64,000 bases of DNA from Amycolatopsis pittospori. Its GTDB lineage: Bacteria; Actinomycetota; Actinomycetes; Mycobacteriales; Pseudonocardiaceae. Shown here piece after piece: positions 1-7,808 of this stretch (position 1 is the first letter of the stretch; each line of letters begins with the position of its first letter). A program made the translations under genes and the position numbers. The DNA lies in the NCBI RefSeq assembly GCF_013870525.1, contig NZ_JACBXD010000043.1:1-64000 (forward strand), read 5' to 3'. The notes beneath the pieces were generated by a model, which worked only from the letters and a program-made list of their open reading frames with translations, was not told the origin of the DNA and did not search any database.

Positions 1-246
1 CGAATTGCCCTTGGCCGCCGCCACCGCGCCCTTCGCGAAGACCGCCAGCGCCTCGGCCGTGGTCCCCGGCTCGGCCCCGGCCAGCGCGTCCCGCGCCGCG
101 GTCATGGTGAACAGCAGATTCGAGCCCGTGTCGGAGTCCGCGACCGGGTAGACGTTGATGCCGTCGATCGCCGGCCGCAGCACCGCCAAGCTGTGCACAC
201 AGGCCGCCGACCAAGCCGACACCGCCGCCACGTCCAGCACCCGCAC
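1..246 (-). CDS. DAK2 (DhaL-like) domain protein, N-terminal part
   Basis: The gene runs off the left edge, so only the first 82 residues are present. It starts with GTG at 246, seven bases after a perfect AGGAGG (259-254). The motif INVYPVADSDTGSNL around residues 30-44 is the Asp-rich nucleotide/Mg2+ loop of the DhaL/DAK2 fold. Full-length family members combine DAK2 with a second domain and act as fatty-acid or dihydroxyacetone kinases; which one applies cannot be seen here. The divergent pairing with rpmB is common in actinobacteria, where recG usually follows on the far side. Confidence 0.85.
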   Translation of the reverse strand, partial: MRVLDVAAVSAWSAACVHSLAVLRPAIDGINVYPVADSDTGSNLLFTMTAARDALAGAEPGTTAEALAVFAKGAVAAAKGNS

Positions 247-312
247 CCCGTAACCTCCTAGCTGTTCCAGCGAGGGTATCGACCCGGTGCCGGAGGGCTC
301 AGAGCCACTGGT

Positions 313-344
313 TACTATGGTCGAGTTGCCCAGCATGCTGGGCA
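313..344 (+). promoter_or_regulatory. Putative rpmB promoter element and 18-bp leader palindrome
   Basis: TACTAT at 313-318 resembles a -10 box for rpmB, though no clear -35 is visible. Just downstream, 327-344 is a perfect 18-bp palindrome (TGCCCAGCATGCTGGGCA) inside the predicted 5' leader of the L28 gene. It could be an operator or a leader hairpin; no regulator is known from the sequence. Confidence 0.4.
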
Positions 345-378
345 CCATTCTTTCGTCCCAGATCCAGAGGAGTTCGAC

Positions 379-570
379 GTGGCTGCCGTGTGCGACGTCT
401 GTGGCAAGGGACCGGGCTTTGGCAAGTCGGTCTCGCACTCCCACCGGCGTACCAACCGCCGGTGGAACCCGAACATCCAGACTGTTCACGCCAAGATCGG
501 TCTGTCCCAGCGCAAGCGCCTGAACGCCTGCACCTCGTGCATCAAGGCGGGCAAGGTCGTTCGCGGCTGA
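379..570 (+). CDS. rpmB: 50S ribosomal protein L28
   Basis: This 63-residue protein is a structural part of the large ribosomal subunit. It starts with GTG at 379 after a GAGGAG ribosome-binding site. The N-terminal CDVCGKGPGFG is a Cys-pair motif, and SHSHRRTNRRWNPNIQ followed by LNACTSCIKAGKVVRG complete a typical L28. CxxC occurs twice (residues 5-8 and 52-55), so this is the zinc-binding C+ form. The length is normal for the family. A strong terminator follows at once, so the gene is monocistronic. Confidence 0.97.
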   Translation: MAAVCDVCGKGPGFGKSVSHSHRRTNRRWNPNIQTVHAKIGLSQRKRLNACTSCIKAGKVVRG

Positions 571-583
571 CGGGTTTTTGGGG

Positions 584-620
584 AAATGGCGGGTGCTCTT
601 CGAGCACCCGCCATTTTTTT
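584..620 (+). terminator. Intrinsic terminator of rpmB
   Basis: A perfect 15-bp stem (584-598 with 602-616, loop TTC) runs into a T tract (613-620). It lies 13 bases after the rpmB stop. This is a textbook rho-independent terminator. Confidence 0.95.
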
Positions 621-685
621 GCGCCCGGACCGGTTCGCAATCAGTCGACTACTTGCGGACCCCCTGGGCGGCGTAAGTCCTGGCG

Positions 686-740
686 GTCCGTGAAGGCCTC
701 CTTCCCTACTCTCAAGGTAGGGAAGGAGGCCTTCACGGAC
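686..740. repeat. Long palindrome, GTGAAGGCC family (copy 1)
   Basis: Arms 686-709 and 717-740 pair perfectly over 24 bp around the 7-base loop TCTCAAG. Stem core and loop recur in inverted orientation at 54671-54719, and the stem start GTGAAGGCC also recurs at 31118-31166. It lies in the rpmB/ung convergent intergenic region, so a bidirectional terminator role is plausible, but rpmB already has its own terminator. Confidence 0.85.
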
Positions 741-798
741 TTGGAGATCACTTCTGTGGTCACAGGCGCCACAATCGCCTCAGCGGTCACGCACCGAC

Positions 799-843
799 GT
801 TGCGAAGGGCACTTTCGCAACGTTGAAGCGAAAGCGTCCTTCG
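799..843. repeat. Degenerate copy of the GTTGCGAAAG palindrome family
   Basis: The left arm 799-821 and the loop GTTGAAG (822-828) match the intact copies at 14871, 24074 and 59133. The right arm (829-843) has drifted and pairs only in its outer and inner parts. It looks like a decaying copy. The flanking sequence 844-992 holds nothing I recognise. Confidence 0.6.
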
Positions 844-992
844 TGTCCCCTTCCCCGGACTTCCCCAGGGCGGCGTGGCGGGTTCGGCGACGGCAGCCGA
901 CTCGCCAGCAAGACCGACGCCTCTCGACAATCCATGAAGAACACTTTTCGAGATGCGGATGCCCGCTTCGGCACATCTGCACGGTTCCGAGA

Positions 993-1044
993 GGGGTCGT
1001 GAGTGGTAAGGAGGGTTCTAACCCGCCTTACCACTCACGACCCC
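993..1044. repeat. Long palindrome, GTCGTGAGTGG family (copy 1)
   Basis: Nineteen-bp arms (993-1011 and 1026-1044) enclose one A/G mismatch, an inner GGGTT/AACCC stem and the loop CT. The same plan, with a different middle, occurs at 24159-24206 and 59218-59269. It sits on the ung side of the rpmB/ung intergenic region. Bases 1045-1195 hold no gene that I can support. Confidence 0.85.
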
Positions 1045-1195
1045 GGCCAAAAATCGCACATATCGACACAAATCGGACACCTAGTCACCAGAATGTGTCC
1101 TTTGTGGATAGTCAAGGAGGACCCGGCTCCGTCAGCCGGTCCGGACCCGAGCCGCGAAGGGCTCACGGCAGCGAGGCCCGGTCACGCCACCACGG

Positions 1196-1873
1196 CTAGG
1201 GGAGCTTCCAGTCGACGGGGCCGGCGCCCTGGTCGGCGAGCAGCTGATTCGCCCGGCTGAAGGGACGCGAGCCGAAGAAGCCGGCGTGCGCCGAGAGCGG
1301 GCTCGGGTGCGCCGACTCGATGCACGGCACGTTCCCCAGCATGGGCTTCAGATTCCGCGCGTTGCGGCCCCACAGGATCGCCACCATCGGCTCCTCCCGC
1401 GCGGCGAGGGCCTTGATGGCCTGCTCGGTGACGTCTTCCCAGCCCTTGCCCTGGTGCGAGTTCGATTTGCCGGGCTGCACCGTCAGCGCCCTGTTGAGCA
1501 GCAGGACGCCCTGGTCGGCCCACGGGGTCAGGTCACCGTTGGACGGCAACGGGTGCCCGAGGTCCTCGCAGTACTCCTTGTAGATGTTGATCAGGCTCTT
1601 CGGGATGGGCCGGACGTCCGGCGCCACCGAGAAGCTGAGCCCGACGGCGTGCCCGGGCGTCGGGTACGGGTCCTGGCCGACGATCAGCACCCGCACGTCG
1701 TGGAACGGCTGCTGGAAGGCCCGCAGCACGTGTTCCCCCGCCGGGAGATAGGTCCGGCCCGCGGCGATCTCCGCGCGGAGGAATTCCCCCATCGCGGCGA
1801 CCTGCGGCGCCACCGGTTCGAGGGCCTGCGCCCAGCCTGCTTCGACGATGTCCTGCAGCGGTCGTGCGGTCAC
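1196..1873 (-). CDS. ung: Uracil-DNA glycosylase (family 1)
   Basis: This 225-residue enzyme removes uracil from DNA as the first step of base-excision repair. The water-activating motif GQDPYP lies at residues 66-71 with catalytic Asp68. The uracil-binding LLLNRALTV stretch and the DNA-intercalating HPSPLSAH motif near residue 190 are intact. Length and motif order are those of family 1 UDG. It converges on rpmB across a palindrome-rich gap and lies directly downstream of the gamma-carbonic-anhydrase-like gene, possibly co-transcribed. Confidence 0.96.
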   Translation of the reverse strand: MTARPLQDIVEAGWAQALEPVAPQVAAMGEFLRAEIAAGRTYLPAGEHVLRAFQQPFHDVRVLIVGQDPYPTPGHAVGLSFSVAPDVRPIPKSLINIYKEYCEDLGHPLPSNGDLTPWADQGVLLLNRALTVQPGKSNSHQGKGWEDVTEQAIKALAAREEPMVAILWGRNARNLKPMLGNVPCIESAHPSPLSAHAGFFGSRPFSRANQLLADQGAGPVDWKLP

Positions 1874-1893
1874 GGCGTGCGAGCTTACTCACG

Positions 1894-2430
1894 TCATCCG
1901 AGGCGGCGAGGCTCGACCCGACGGAGTTCTTTTCGAAAGAGTCCCGCACGCTCGACATACCCGTCGACGACGAGCTTGATCATGTCCGGTCCGAACGACG
2001 TGTTCGGCCGCGTCTTCGCCGGGACGCCGAGCGCGATCCGACCACTGTCCACATGGGACCCATAGGAGAGGACCGCGCCCGCGCCGACCATCCCGCCGTC
2101 CTCGACGACGGTTCCGTTGAGCACCACCGATCCCGACGCGATCAGGCAGCCCTCGCCGATCCGCGCGCCTTCGATGTGCACGGAATGCCCGACGGCGGAC
2201 GACTTCCCGATCACCGTCGGATCCTGCCGGGTGCAGTGCAGTACGCAGCCGTCCTGGACGTTGGAGCGTTCACCGATCTCGATGTACCCGTGGTCGCCGC
2301 GCAGCACCGTCTGCGGCCACACCGAGGCGAAGGCCGCGATCCGGACGTCGCCGATCACGGTCGCGTCGGGATGTACGTAGGCGTCCGGGTGGATCGAAGG
2401 TTCGAGGTCGCCCAGTGCGTAGATCGGCAT
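1894..2430 (-). CDS. Gamma-carbonic-anhydrase-like hexapeptide-repeat protein
   Basis: The 178-residue protein is built of left-handed beta-helix hexapeptide repeats: IHPDAYVHPDATVIGDVRI, then SSAVGHSVHIEGARIGEGC. It fits the YrdA/PaaY group of gamma-class carbonic anhydrases. The metal-ligand histidines expected for this group are present as candidates (HCT around residue 65, VGHSVH around residue 80). Catalytic activity of these short homologues is often weak or unproven. The gene sits between ung and a GNAT acetyltransferase on the same strand. Confidence 0.85.
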   Translation of the reverse strand: MPIYALGDLEPSIHPDAYVHPDATVIGDVRIAAFASVWPQTVLRGDHGYIEIGERSNVQDGCVLHCTRQDPTVIGKSSAVGHSVHIEGARIGEGCLIASGSVVLNGTVVEDGGMVGAGAVLSYGSHVDSGRIALGVPAKTRPNTSFGPDMIKLVVDGYVERAGLFRKELRRVEPRRLG

Positions 2431-2439
2431 TCGTTCCTC

Positions 2440-2910
2440 CTAGACCAGCGGCTTGCCGTAGCAGATGCTTTCCGGTTCGTCCTTGTAGTAGCCGAAACCC
2501 GGAATCTCCCGGTAACCCGCCGACTCGTACAGTGTGATGGCCTCCGGCTGTTTGTCACCGGTCTCGAGCACCATACGCAGCCGTCCGGCCTCGGCGGCCG
2601 TCCGCTCCAGACCGGCGAGGATCGCTCGCGCGAGCCCGCGTCCGCGCGCCGAAGCCGTCACATACATGCGCTTGATCTCCGCGTCGCCGGGCAGCAAGGG
2701 GTCGGGCCCGTCGTGCGACCGCCAGGCGCCGCACGCAACCGGGACGTCATCGAGGTACGCGGCCAAGAACAGCCCCCGCGGCGAAGCGAACTGGGCCGGA
2801 TCCATCGGCGTCGCGTCTTCACTGCCGTACCGGGCCGCCAGCTCGAGCTGGGCTTCGGCCAGCAGCTTCGCCGCGTCGGGGTGGTCGTAGGGCAGCACAC
2901 GAAGGTCCAT
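2440..2910 (-). CDS. GNAT family N-acetyltransferase
   Basis: I place the start at the ATG at 2910, giving 156 residues that begin MDLRVLPYDHP. The open frame extends much further upstream but is antisense to the next gene. The acetyl-CoA loop is seen in RGRGLARAILAGLER after the strand EIKRMYVTASA, followed by LYESAGYREIPGFGYY, the usual C-terminal GNAT strand. No clear ribosome-binding site precedes the ATG, so the transcript may be leaderless. The substrate is not predictable. It is divergent from a second GNAT gene. Confidence 0.85.
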   Translation of the reverse strand: MDLRVLPYDHPDAAKLLAEAQLELAARYGSEDATPMDPAQFASPRGLFLAAYLDDVPVACGAWRSHDGPDPLLPGDAEIKRMYVTASARGRGLARAILAGLERTAAEAGRLRMVLETGDKQPEAITLYESAGYREIPGFGYYKDEPESICYGKPLV

Positions 2911-3030
2911 GGGCGTGAGATTAGCGAGCAGCCGCGTCGCGGGGAAAGGTCGTTTCGGCCGGGATTGGCCCAACCGGATGTGGTGTGATCGGCACTGTCG
3001 CCGGAGCCTTTCCACACTTAGGTTCCGATC

Positions 3031-3774
3031 ATGTCGATCGAAGCCGGTCTCGCCGAGTCGCCACTGCGCCAGGCCCGCAACTCCGCCGCGTTCTGGGCCG
3101 CTACCGGCCGGTCCCGCGGACACGAGGTGATCCGCCGTCGCGGCTTCCTCGCCGTCGCCGGTGACGAGCGCGCGGGACTGCGTGTCCTGATCCAGGAACC
3201 CGACCTCACCGTCGAAGAGCTGGCCGAGATCACCGAACTGGCCGCACGCGCCTCCGGCCCGGTGGACGCGGAGGATCCCTTCAGTGTCACCGATCTGAAC
3301 CATCTCGGGGACCTGCGCAGCTGGCGGATGCCCGTCATGCTGCGCCCGCCCGCCCCCGTCGCCGAACCCGCGATGGAGGTGGTCCGGGTGCATTCGGAGA
3401 CGGACCTGCGGGCGGCCGAACGCGCGGTGATCGCGGGCTTCGAGCTCACCCGGTTCGAGCCTTACCGCGCGGGTGAGATGTTTCCCACGGCCCTGCTCGG
3501 ACAGCCGGGGGTCGAGGTATTCATCGCGCGGTTGGACGGCGAGGTCGCCGGGGCGTGCGTCACGACCGTCGAGAACGGTTACGGCAGCCATTACTGGGTC
3601 GGCACTCCGGAGGCCTTCCGCTCTCGTGGGGTCGGACGGGCCGTGATGCTCGGCTCCCTCGCCCCCTTGGCCGGGCTGCCGGTCACCCTCACTTCCTCCA
3701 AGGCGGGCAGGCCGCTCTACGAATCCCTCGGCTTCACCGTCACCGGCCAGTCGACCTGGTGGGCCTCACGCTGA
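3031..3774 (+). CDS. GNAT family N-acetyltransferase
   Basis: A 247-residue protein whose C-terminal half is a GNAT domain: VEVFIARLDGEVAGACVTTV, then the acetyl-CoA loop FRSRGVGRAVMLGSL, then PLYESLGFTVTGQSTWW. The first about 110 residues have no signature I recognise. The ATG at 3031 is chosen because the domain content starts soon after it. The substrate is unknown. It ends 19 bases before the convergent thiL stop. Confidence 0.85.
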   Translation: MSIEAGLAESPLRQARNSAAFWAATGRSRGHEVIRRRGFLAVAGDERAGLRVLIQEPDLTVEELAEITELAARASGPVDAEDPFSVTDLNHLGDLRSWRMPVMLRPPAPVAEPAMEVVRVHSETDLRAAERAVIAGFELTRFEPYRAGEMFPTALLGQPGVEVFIARLDGEVAGACVTTVENGYGSHYWVGTPEAFRSRGVGRAVMLGSLAPLAGLPVTLTSSKAGRPLYESLGFTVTGQSTWWASR

Positions 3775-3793
3775 CTCACGCTGACTCGGCCGG

Positions 3794-4750
3794 TCAGCGC
3801 CAGTGTTCCCAGCCGTTGACGTGTCCGTACTTCTTCCCGTCCACCGTCACACCGGAATCCGGCATGGTGACGACGCCGATCTCCGACCAGCCCTCCGGCA
3901 GGTCGGCGAACGAGGGGAAGGTGGCCGCGAAGGCGTGGTCCTCGCCGCCGGTGAGCACCCACTTCAGCGGGTCGGCGCCGAGCGCGGTGCCGACCTCGGT
4001 CAGTCTGGTCGACACGTCGAGATCGGCGGTGCGCACGTCGATCCCCACTCCGGAAGCCGCCGCGATGTGGCCGAGGTCGGACAGAAGCCCGTCGGACACG
4101 TCGATCATCGACGTCGCGCCGCCGTCCGCGGCGCGGATCCCGGCGTCGTAGTCCGGTTCGGGGCAGCGCTGCGCGTTGACCACGCTGACCGGTGAGCGGA
4201 ACCCCCGCCCGAGCACGGCGAGACCGGCGGCCGCCCAGCCGAGCCGTCCACAGACCGCGACGACGTCGCCGGGACGGGCGCCGGAGCGCTTCACCGGCTC
4301 CCTGCCGCCGAGGTCGCCCAGCGCGGTGACACTGATCACGATCTGGTCGGCGCGCACCATGTCGCCGCCGACGATCCCGACACCGGCGCGGTCGGCTTCG
4401 GCCCACATGCCCTGGGTGAGTTCGGTGACGACCGCCGTCTCGGTGTCCGCCGGGCAGGCGAATCCCATGAGGACGGACGTCGGGCGGGCACCCATGGCGG
4501 CGATGTCGGTGAGGTTCACCGAGACCGCCTTGCGGCCGACCTGTTCGGCGCTGGACCAGTCGAGGCGGAAGTGGACGCCCTGCACGAGGACGTCGGTGGA
4601 GACCACCGTCCGGCCGTCCGGGGTGGCCACCACGGCCGCGTCGTCACCCGGTCCGAGCAGTGTCGTCTCCGGCTGTTTCCGGCCGGCGGTCACCGCCTCG
4701 ATCAGCCGGAATTCACCGGTCCCGGCGACCGTGCCGTCTTTCGGTGACAC
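3794..4750 (-). CDS. thiL: Thiamine-monophosphate kinase
   Basis: ThiL phosphorylates thiamine monophosphate to the active cofactor thiamine diphosphate using ATP. The 318-residue protein has the N-terminal GPGDDAAVV metal/phosphate loop, DVLVQGVHFRLDWSSAEQVGRKAVSVNLTD split over residues 52-82, IVGGDMVRAD, and the C-terminal SMIDVSDGLLSDLGHIA motif, as in the AIR-synthase superfamily. The GTG start at 4750 follows GGAGGTGA, a near-perfect ribosome-binding site. The divergent neighbour is an Lrp ligand-domain protein, a pairing often seen in actinobacteria. Confidence 0.96.
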   Translation of the reverse strand: MSPKDGTVAGTGEFRLIEAVTAGRKQPETTLLGPGDDAAVVATPDGRTVVSTDVLVQGVHFRLDWSSAEQVGRKAVSVNLTDIAAMGARPTSVLMGFACPADTETAVVTELTQGMWAEADRAGVGIVGGDMVRADQIVISVTALGDLGGREPVKRSGARPGDVVAVCGRLGWAAAGLAVLGRGFRSPVSVVNAQRCPEPDYDAGIRAADGGATSMIDVSDGLLSDLGHIAAASGVGIDVRTADLDVSTRLTEVGTALGADPLKWVLTGGEDHAFAATFPSFADLPEGWSEIGVVTMPDSGVTVDGKKYGHVNGWEHWR

Positions 4751-4769
4751 CCGTCACCTCCGTTTTCTC

Positions 4770-4781
4770 TTGTCCGGACAA
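4770..4781. promoter_or_regulatory. 12-bp palindrome between thiL and the RAM-domain gene
   Basis: TTGTCCGGACAA is a perfect 12-bp palindrome in the divergent promoter region, 20 bases upstream of the thiL start. It may be an operator; the cognate regulator is unknown. Confidence 0.35.
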
Positions 4782-4883
4782 ATGTCGATCACCGATAGTC
4801 GGAAGCCCTAGGTTTTTCCCGGGGCTGGCGATACGTTGCTACAACGTTCCTATTTTGAGCCGACTTTTACGAAGGGGCGCGCC

Positions 4884-5117
4884 GTGGTCCACGCATACAT
4901 CCTCATTCAGACCGAGGTCGGCAAAGCCGCCGCGGTCGCCGCGGAGATCTCCACCATCTCCGGTGTCACCAGTTCGGAGGATGTCACCGGCCCCTACGAC
5001 GTCATCGTCAAGGCGGCGGCCGACACCGTCGATCAGCTGGGCCAGCTCGTCGTCGCCAAGGTGCAGAACGTGGAGGGCATCACTCGGACGCTGACCTGCC
5101 CGGTCGTGAATCTGTAA
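4884..5117 (+). CDS. Stand-alone Lrp/AsnC ligand-binding (RAM) domain protein
   Basis: The 77-residue protein (VVHAYILIQTEVGK to CPVVNL) is only the alpha/beta RAM domain that binds amino-acid effectors in Lrp/AsnC regulators. It has no helix-turn-helix. GPYDVIVKAAADTVDQLGQLV followed by the ITRTLTCPVV strand is typical. Such proteins oligomerise and may act as effector sensors for full-length Lrp proteins. The GTG at 4884 is preferred over an upstream in-frame ATG at 4836 because homologous domains begin at VHAYI. Confidence 0.88.
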   Translation: MVHAYILIQTEVGKAAAVAAEISTISGVTSSEDVTGPYDVIVKAAADTVDQLGQLVVAKVQNVEGITRTLTCPVVNL

Positions 5118-5136
5118 GAGATGGTGTAGTGGTCGG

Positions 5137-5679
5137 GTGGCTGACACGGACACCGGCGCTCCCCCGAAACCACTGCTGATCGCGGCCGCCTGCCTGGCGG
5201 TCCTGCTCTTCGCGGGAGTGGCCGTCTTCGGCCTGACCCGCGGCGCGGACTCCGAGGCGCCGGCCGCCGACGCCCCGCTTCCACTCGTCCCGGTCGAGGC
5301 ACCGCAGTCGGGCACGCCCGAATGCGCGAAGCTCATCGGCGGGCTCCCGCACGAGCTCACCTCGGCCGGGAACACGCTGGTCAGGCGGAAGCTCGCCGAC
5401 CCCGCCCCCCAGGCGACGGTCGGCTGGGGCACCGGCGACCCGGTGGTCCTGCGCTGCGGGCTCGGCAAGCCTCCGGAGCTCACCCGGACCTCGCAGCTAC
5501 GGACGATCAACGGCGTCCAGTGGCTGCAGGTCGAGGGGGAAGGCGCCGCGACCTGGTTCGTCGTCGACCGTCCCGTCTACACCGCGCTCACGGTTCCGAA
5601 CACCGCCGGGACAGGGCCGCTGCAGACCATTTCGGAGGTCGTCGCCGCGAACCTTCCCCCGGCGCCGCTGCGTTTCTAG
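5137..5679 (+). CDS. DUF3515 family membrane-anchored protein
   Basis: The 180-residue protein has one N-terminal membrane segment (residues 13-34) followed by an Ala/Pro linker and an extracytoplasmic domain. CAKLIGGLPHEL, AVGW-like ATVGWGTGDPVVLRCG and WLQVEGEGAATWFVVDRPVY are characteristic of DUF3515. The family's function is unknown; it is regularly found between thiL and ddl in actinobacteria, which agrees with this context. It starts 20 bases after the RAM-domain gene, probably as one operon. Confidence 0.85.
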   Translation: MADTDTGAPPKPLLIAAACLAVLLFAGVAVFGLTRGADSEAPAADAPLPLVPVEAPQSGTPECAKLIGGLPHELTSAGNTLVRRKLADPAPQATVGWGTGDPVVLRCGLGKPPELTRTSQLRTINGVQWLQVEGEGAATWFVVDRPVYTALTVPNTAGTGPLQTISEVVAANLPPAPLRF

Positions 5680-6626
5680 GGCAGCAGCAGGAGCTTCCCG
5701 GTGAACCGCCGCGCCTCGATGTCCGCATGCGCGGCGGACGCTTCGGCCAGTGGATAGGTCCGGCCGATGATCGGAGTCAGCGCGCCGTCGGCGGCCAGCC
5801 GCAGCACCTCACGTACCCGGCGCGGCGTCTCGGACCAGAACTCCGGCAGCTGGGCCATGTCCACAATGGTCAGCCGGTTCCGGTCTTCGGCGCCGATCAC
5901 GGTCTCCGCGCCGCTGGACATGCCGTAGCCGGAGAAGCGGCCGCCGTCGGCGAGCAGCGCCACGGCCGACGCGCCGAGCTTTCCGCCGACGCCGTCGAAC
6001 ACGACGTCGAACGTGCCACCTCCGGAGAGGTCTTCGTCCACCGAGTAGTCGAGCGGTTCGGCGCCCAGTTTCCGGGCGATCGCGGCCTTTTCCCCGCCCC
6101 GGACCGCCGCGACGACGGTGGCCCCCGCCGCGGTGAGCAACTGCGTGAGCAGGCTGCCGAGACCGCCGACGCCGGGCGCCACCAAAACCCGCTCCCCTGC
6201 CTGGACCGGCGTCCTCTCCAGCAGTGCCAGCGCGGTGCTGCCGTCGTCGAGCAGTGCGACAGCGTGCCGCGGATCGAGGCCTTCCGGAATCGGGAAGACG
6301 CCGTCCGGCAACGAGAGGACCGTGTCCGCGTAACCCCCGCCGTAGCCACCGGTCGCGCTGGTGACGACCCGCTTGCCGAGCCAGGTCTCGTCGACCTCGG
6401 CGCCGACGGCCTCGACCGTGCCCGCGACGGCGCCGCCCGGTACGTACGGCGGCTCGATCCCGAACACCTCGGGACCTTCGCCGCGCCGGATGAGCGTGTC
6501 GAGCCAGCCGACGCCGACCGCGGTCACCCGGACGCGAAGTTCTCCCGCCCGGGGTTCGGGGGTCGGCGATTCGACCTCTTCGAGAACACTGGGATCACCG
6601 AACCGGGACACTCTGATCGCACGCAT
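5676..6626 (-). CDS. Zinc-independent medium-chain (quinone-type) oxidoreductase
   Basis: A 316-residue MDR-superfamily protein. The GroES-like N-terminus (MRAIRVSRFGDPSVLEEVE, PYVPGGAVAGTVEAVG) is followed by a Rossmann domain with the NADP(H) loop VLVAPGVGGLGSLLTQL. The zinc ligands of alcohol dehydrogenases are absent, as in quinone oxidoreductases. The likely reaction is NADPH-dependent reduction of a quinone or enone; the substrate is not predictable. Its stop overlaps the end of the DUF3515 gene by four bases in convergent orientation. Confidence 0.88.
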   Translation of the reverse strand: MRAIRVSRFGDPSVLEEVESPTPEPRAGELRVRVTAVGVGWLDTLIRRGEGPEVFGIEPPYVPGGAVAGTVEAVGAEVDETWLGKRVVTSATGGYGGGYADTVLSLPDGVFPIPEGLDPRHAVALLDDGSTALALLERTPVQAGERVLVAPGVGGLGSLLTQLLTAAGATVVAAVRGGEKAAIARKLGAEPLDYSVDEDLSGGGTFDVVFDGVGGKLGASAVALLADGGRFSGYGMSSGAETVIGAEDRNRLTIVDMAQLPEFWSETPRRVREVLRLAADGALTPIIGRTYPLAEASAAHADIEARRFTGKLLLLP

Positions 6627-6670
6627 GGACGCAAGCTATGACCTCGAGTCCGCTGGAGGTCAAGGACGCG

Positions 6671-7768
6671 TCAGCGCAGGCCGGTGCCCCGTGCGATCGC
6701 CGTGTCGATGAGGGTGGTCAGCAGGGTCGGATAGTCGACACCGGTGACCTCCCACATCTTCGGGTAGGCCGACTTCGTGGTGAAGCCGGGCATCGTGTTG
6801 ACCTCGTTGATGCTCGGCTCACCGTCTTCGCCGACGAAGAAGTCGACGCGGGCGAGGCCCTGGCAGTCCAGCGCGCGGAACGCCTCGACGGCCATGGCGC
6901 GGACGCGCGTGGTGACGTCGTCGTCCAGTTTGGCCGGGATGTCGAGTTCGGCGTCGTCACCGATGTACTTGGTCTCGAAGTCGTACCAGGCGCCCTCTTC
7001 CTCGGAGAGCACGCGGACCTCGGCGGGCAGCGACGCTTCGATCCGGCCGTCCGGGAATTCGAGGACGCCGCATTCGACCTCGCGGCCGACGGACTGCGCC
7101 TCGATGAGGACCTTGGGATCGGTCTGGCGGGCTAGGGCGATGGCGGCGTCGAGGTCGTCCCACGACGTCACCTTGCTGATCCCGATGGACGATCCGGCAC
7201 GGGACGGCTTCACGAACACCGGCAGGCCGAGCCGTTCGCGCTCGGCGTCGTCCAAAGTGGACTGGTCACGGCGCAGCGCGACATACTTGCCGACCGGGAT
7301 TCCTTCGGCGGCAAGGAGTTTCTTCGCGTATTCCTTGTCCATCGCGGCCGCGCTGGCGAAGACGCCGGGACCGACGTACGGGATGCCCGCCATCTCCAGG
7401 AGACCCTGGATCGTGCCGTCCTCACCGAAGGCGCCGTGCAGCACCGGGAAGACGACGTCGACCGCGCTGAGGACCTCGGTCTCCCGACCGGGTTCCAGCG
7501 AAACGAGTTCCCGGCTGGTCGGATCGCCGGCCAGGACCAGTGCCTTGCCGCCCTCGACCGAGGGAAGCTCACGGCCCTGGATGCTCAGCTGCGCGGGGTC
7601 GCCGGTGCCGAGGACCCAGCCACCCTGCGGGGTGATCCCGACCGGTACCGCTTCGAACCGCTCAGGATCCAGGTTCGCCAGGATGCTGCCCGCGGACACA
7701 CACGAAATCGTGTGCTCGGTACTGCGCCCGCCGAAGACGACTGCCACCCGGATCTTCTGAGAACTCAT
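6671..7768 (-). CDS. ddl: D-alanine--D-alanine ligase
   Basis: Ddl joins two D-alanines for peptidoglycan synthesis, using ATP. The 365-residue protein starts at the ATG at 7768 (MSSQKIRVAVVFGGRSTEH). GAFGEDGTIQGLLEMAGIPY, FVKPSRAGSSIGISKV and INEVNTMPGF are the ATP-grasp substrate and Mg2+ motifs. The omega loop reads WYDFETKYIGDDAEL and retains the Tyr typical of D-Ala-D-Ala ligases rather than the VanA-type D-lactate ligases. In many actinobacteria it neighbours gpsA; here accessory genes intervene. Confidence 0.95.
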   Translation of the reverse strand: MSSQKIRVAVVFGGRSTEHTISCVSAGSILANLDPERFEAVPVGITPQGGWVLGTGDPAQLSIQGRELPSVEGGKALVLAGDPTSRELVSLEPGRETEVLSAVDVVFPVLHGAFGEDGTIQGLLEMAGIPYVGPGVFASAAAMDKEYAKKLLAAEGIPVGKYVALRRDQSTLDDAERERLGLPVFVKPSRAGSSIGISKVTSWDDLDAAIALARQTDPKVLIEAQSVGREVECGVLEFPDGRIEASLPAEVRVLSEEEGAWYDFETKYIGDDAELDIPAKLDDDVTTRVRAMAVEAFRALDCQGLARVDFFVGEDGEPSINEVNTMPGFTTKSAYPKMWEVTGVDYPTLLTTLIDTAIARGTGLR

Positions 7769-7808
7769 GCCAGCACTGTATCTGCCGTGGTGGCGGCCCC
7801 CACGGCGC

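Noticed and set aside
390..1199. A 269-residue open frame running from inside rpmB into the rpmB/ung gap
   Set aside because: It crosses a strong terminator and three palindromes and has no domain or ribosome-binding site.
6671..7768. VanA-type D-Ala-D-lactate ligase, considered because the genus includes glycopeptide producers
   Set aside because: The omega loop keeps the Tyr typical of D-Ala-D-Ala ligases and the context is the housekeeping ddl position.
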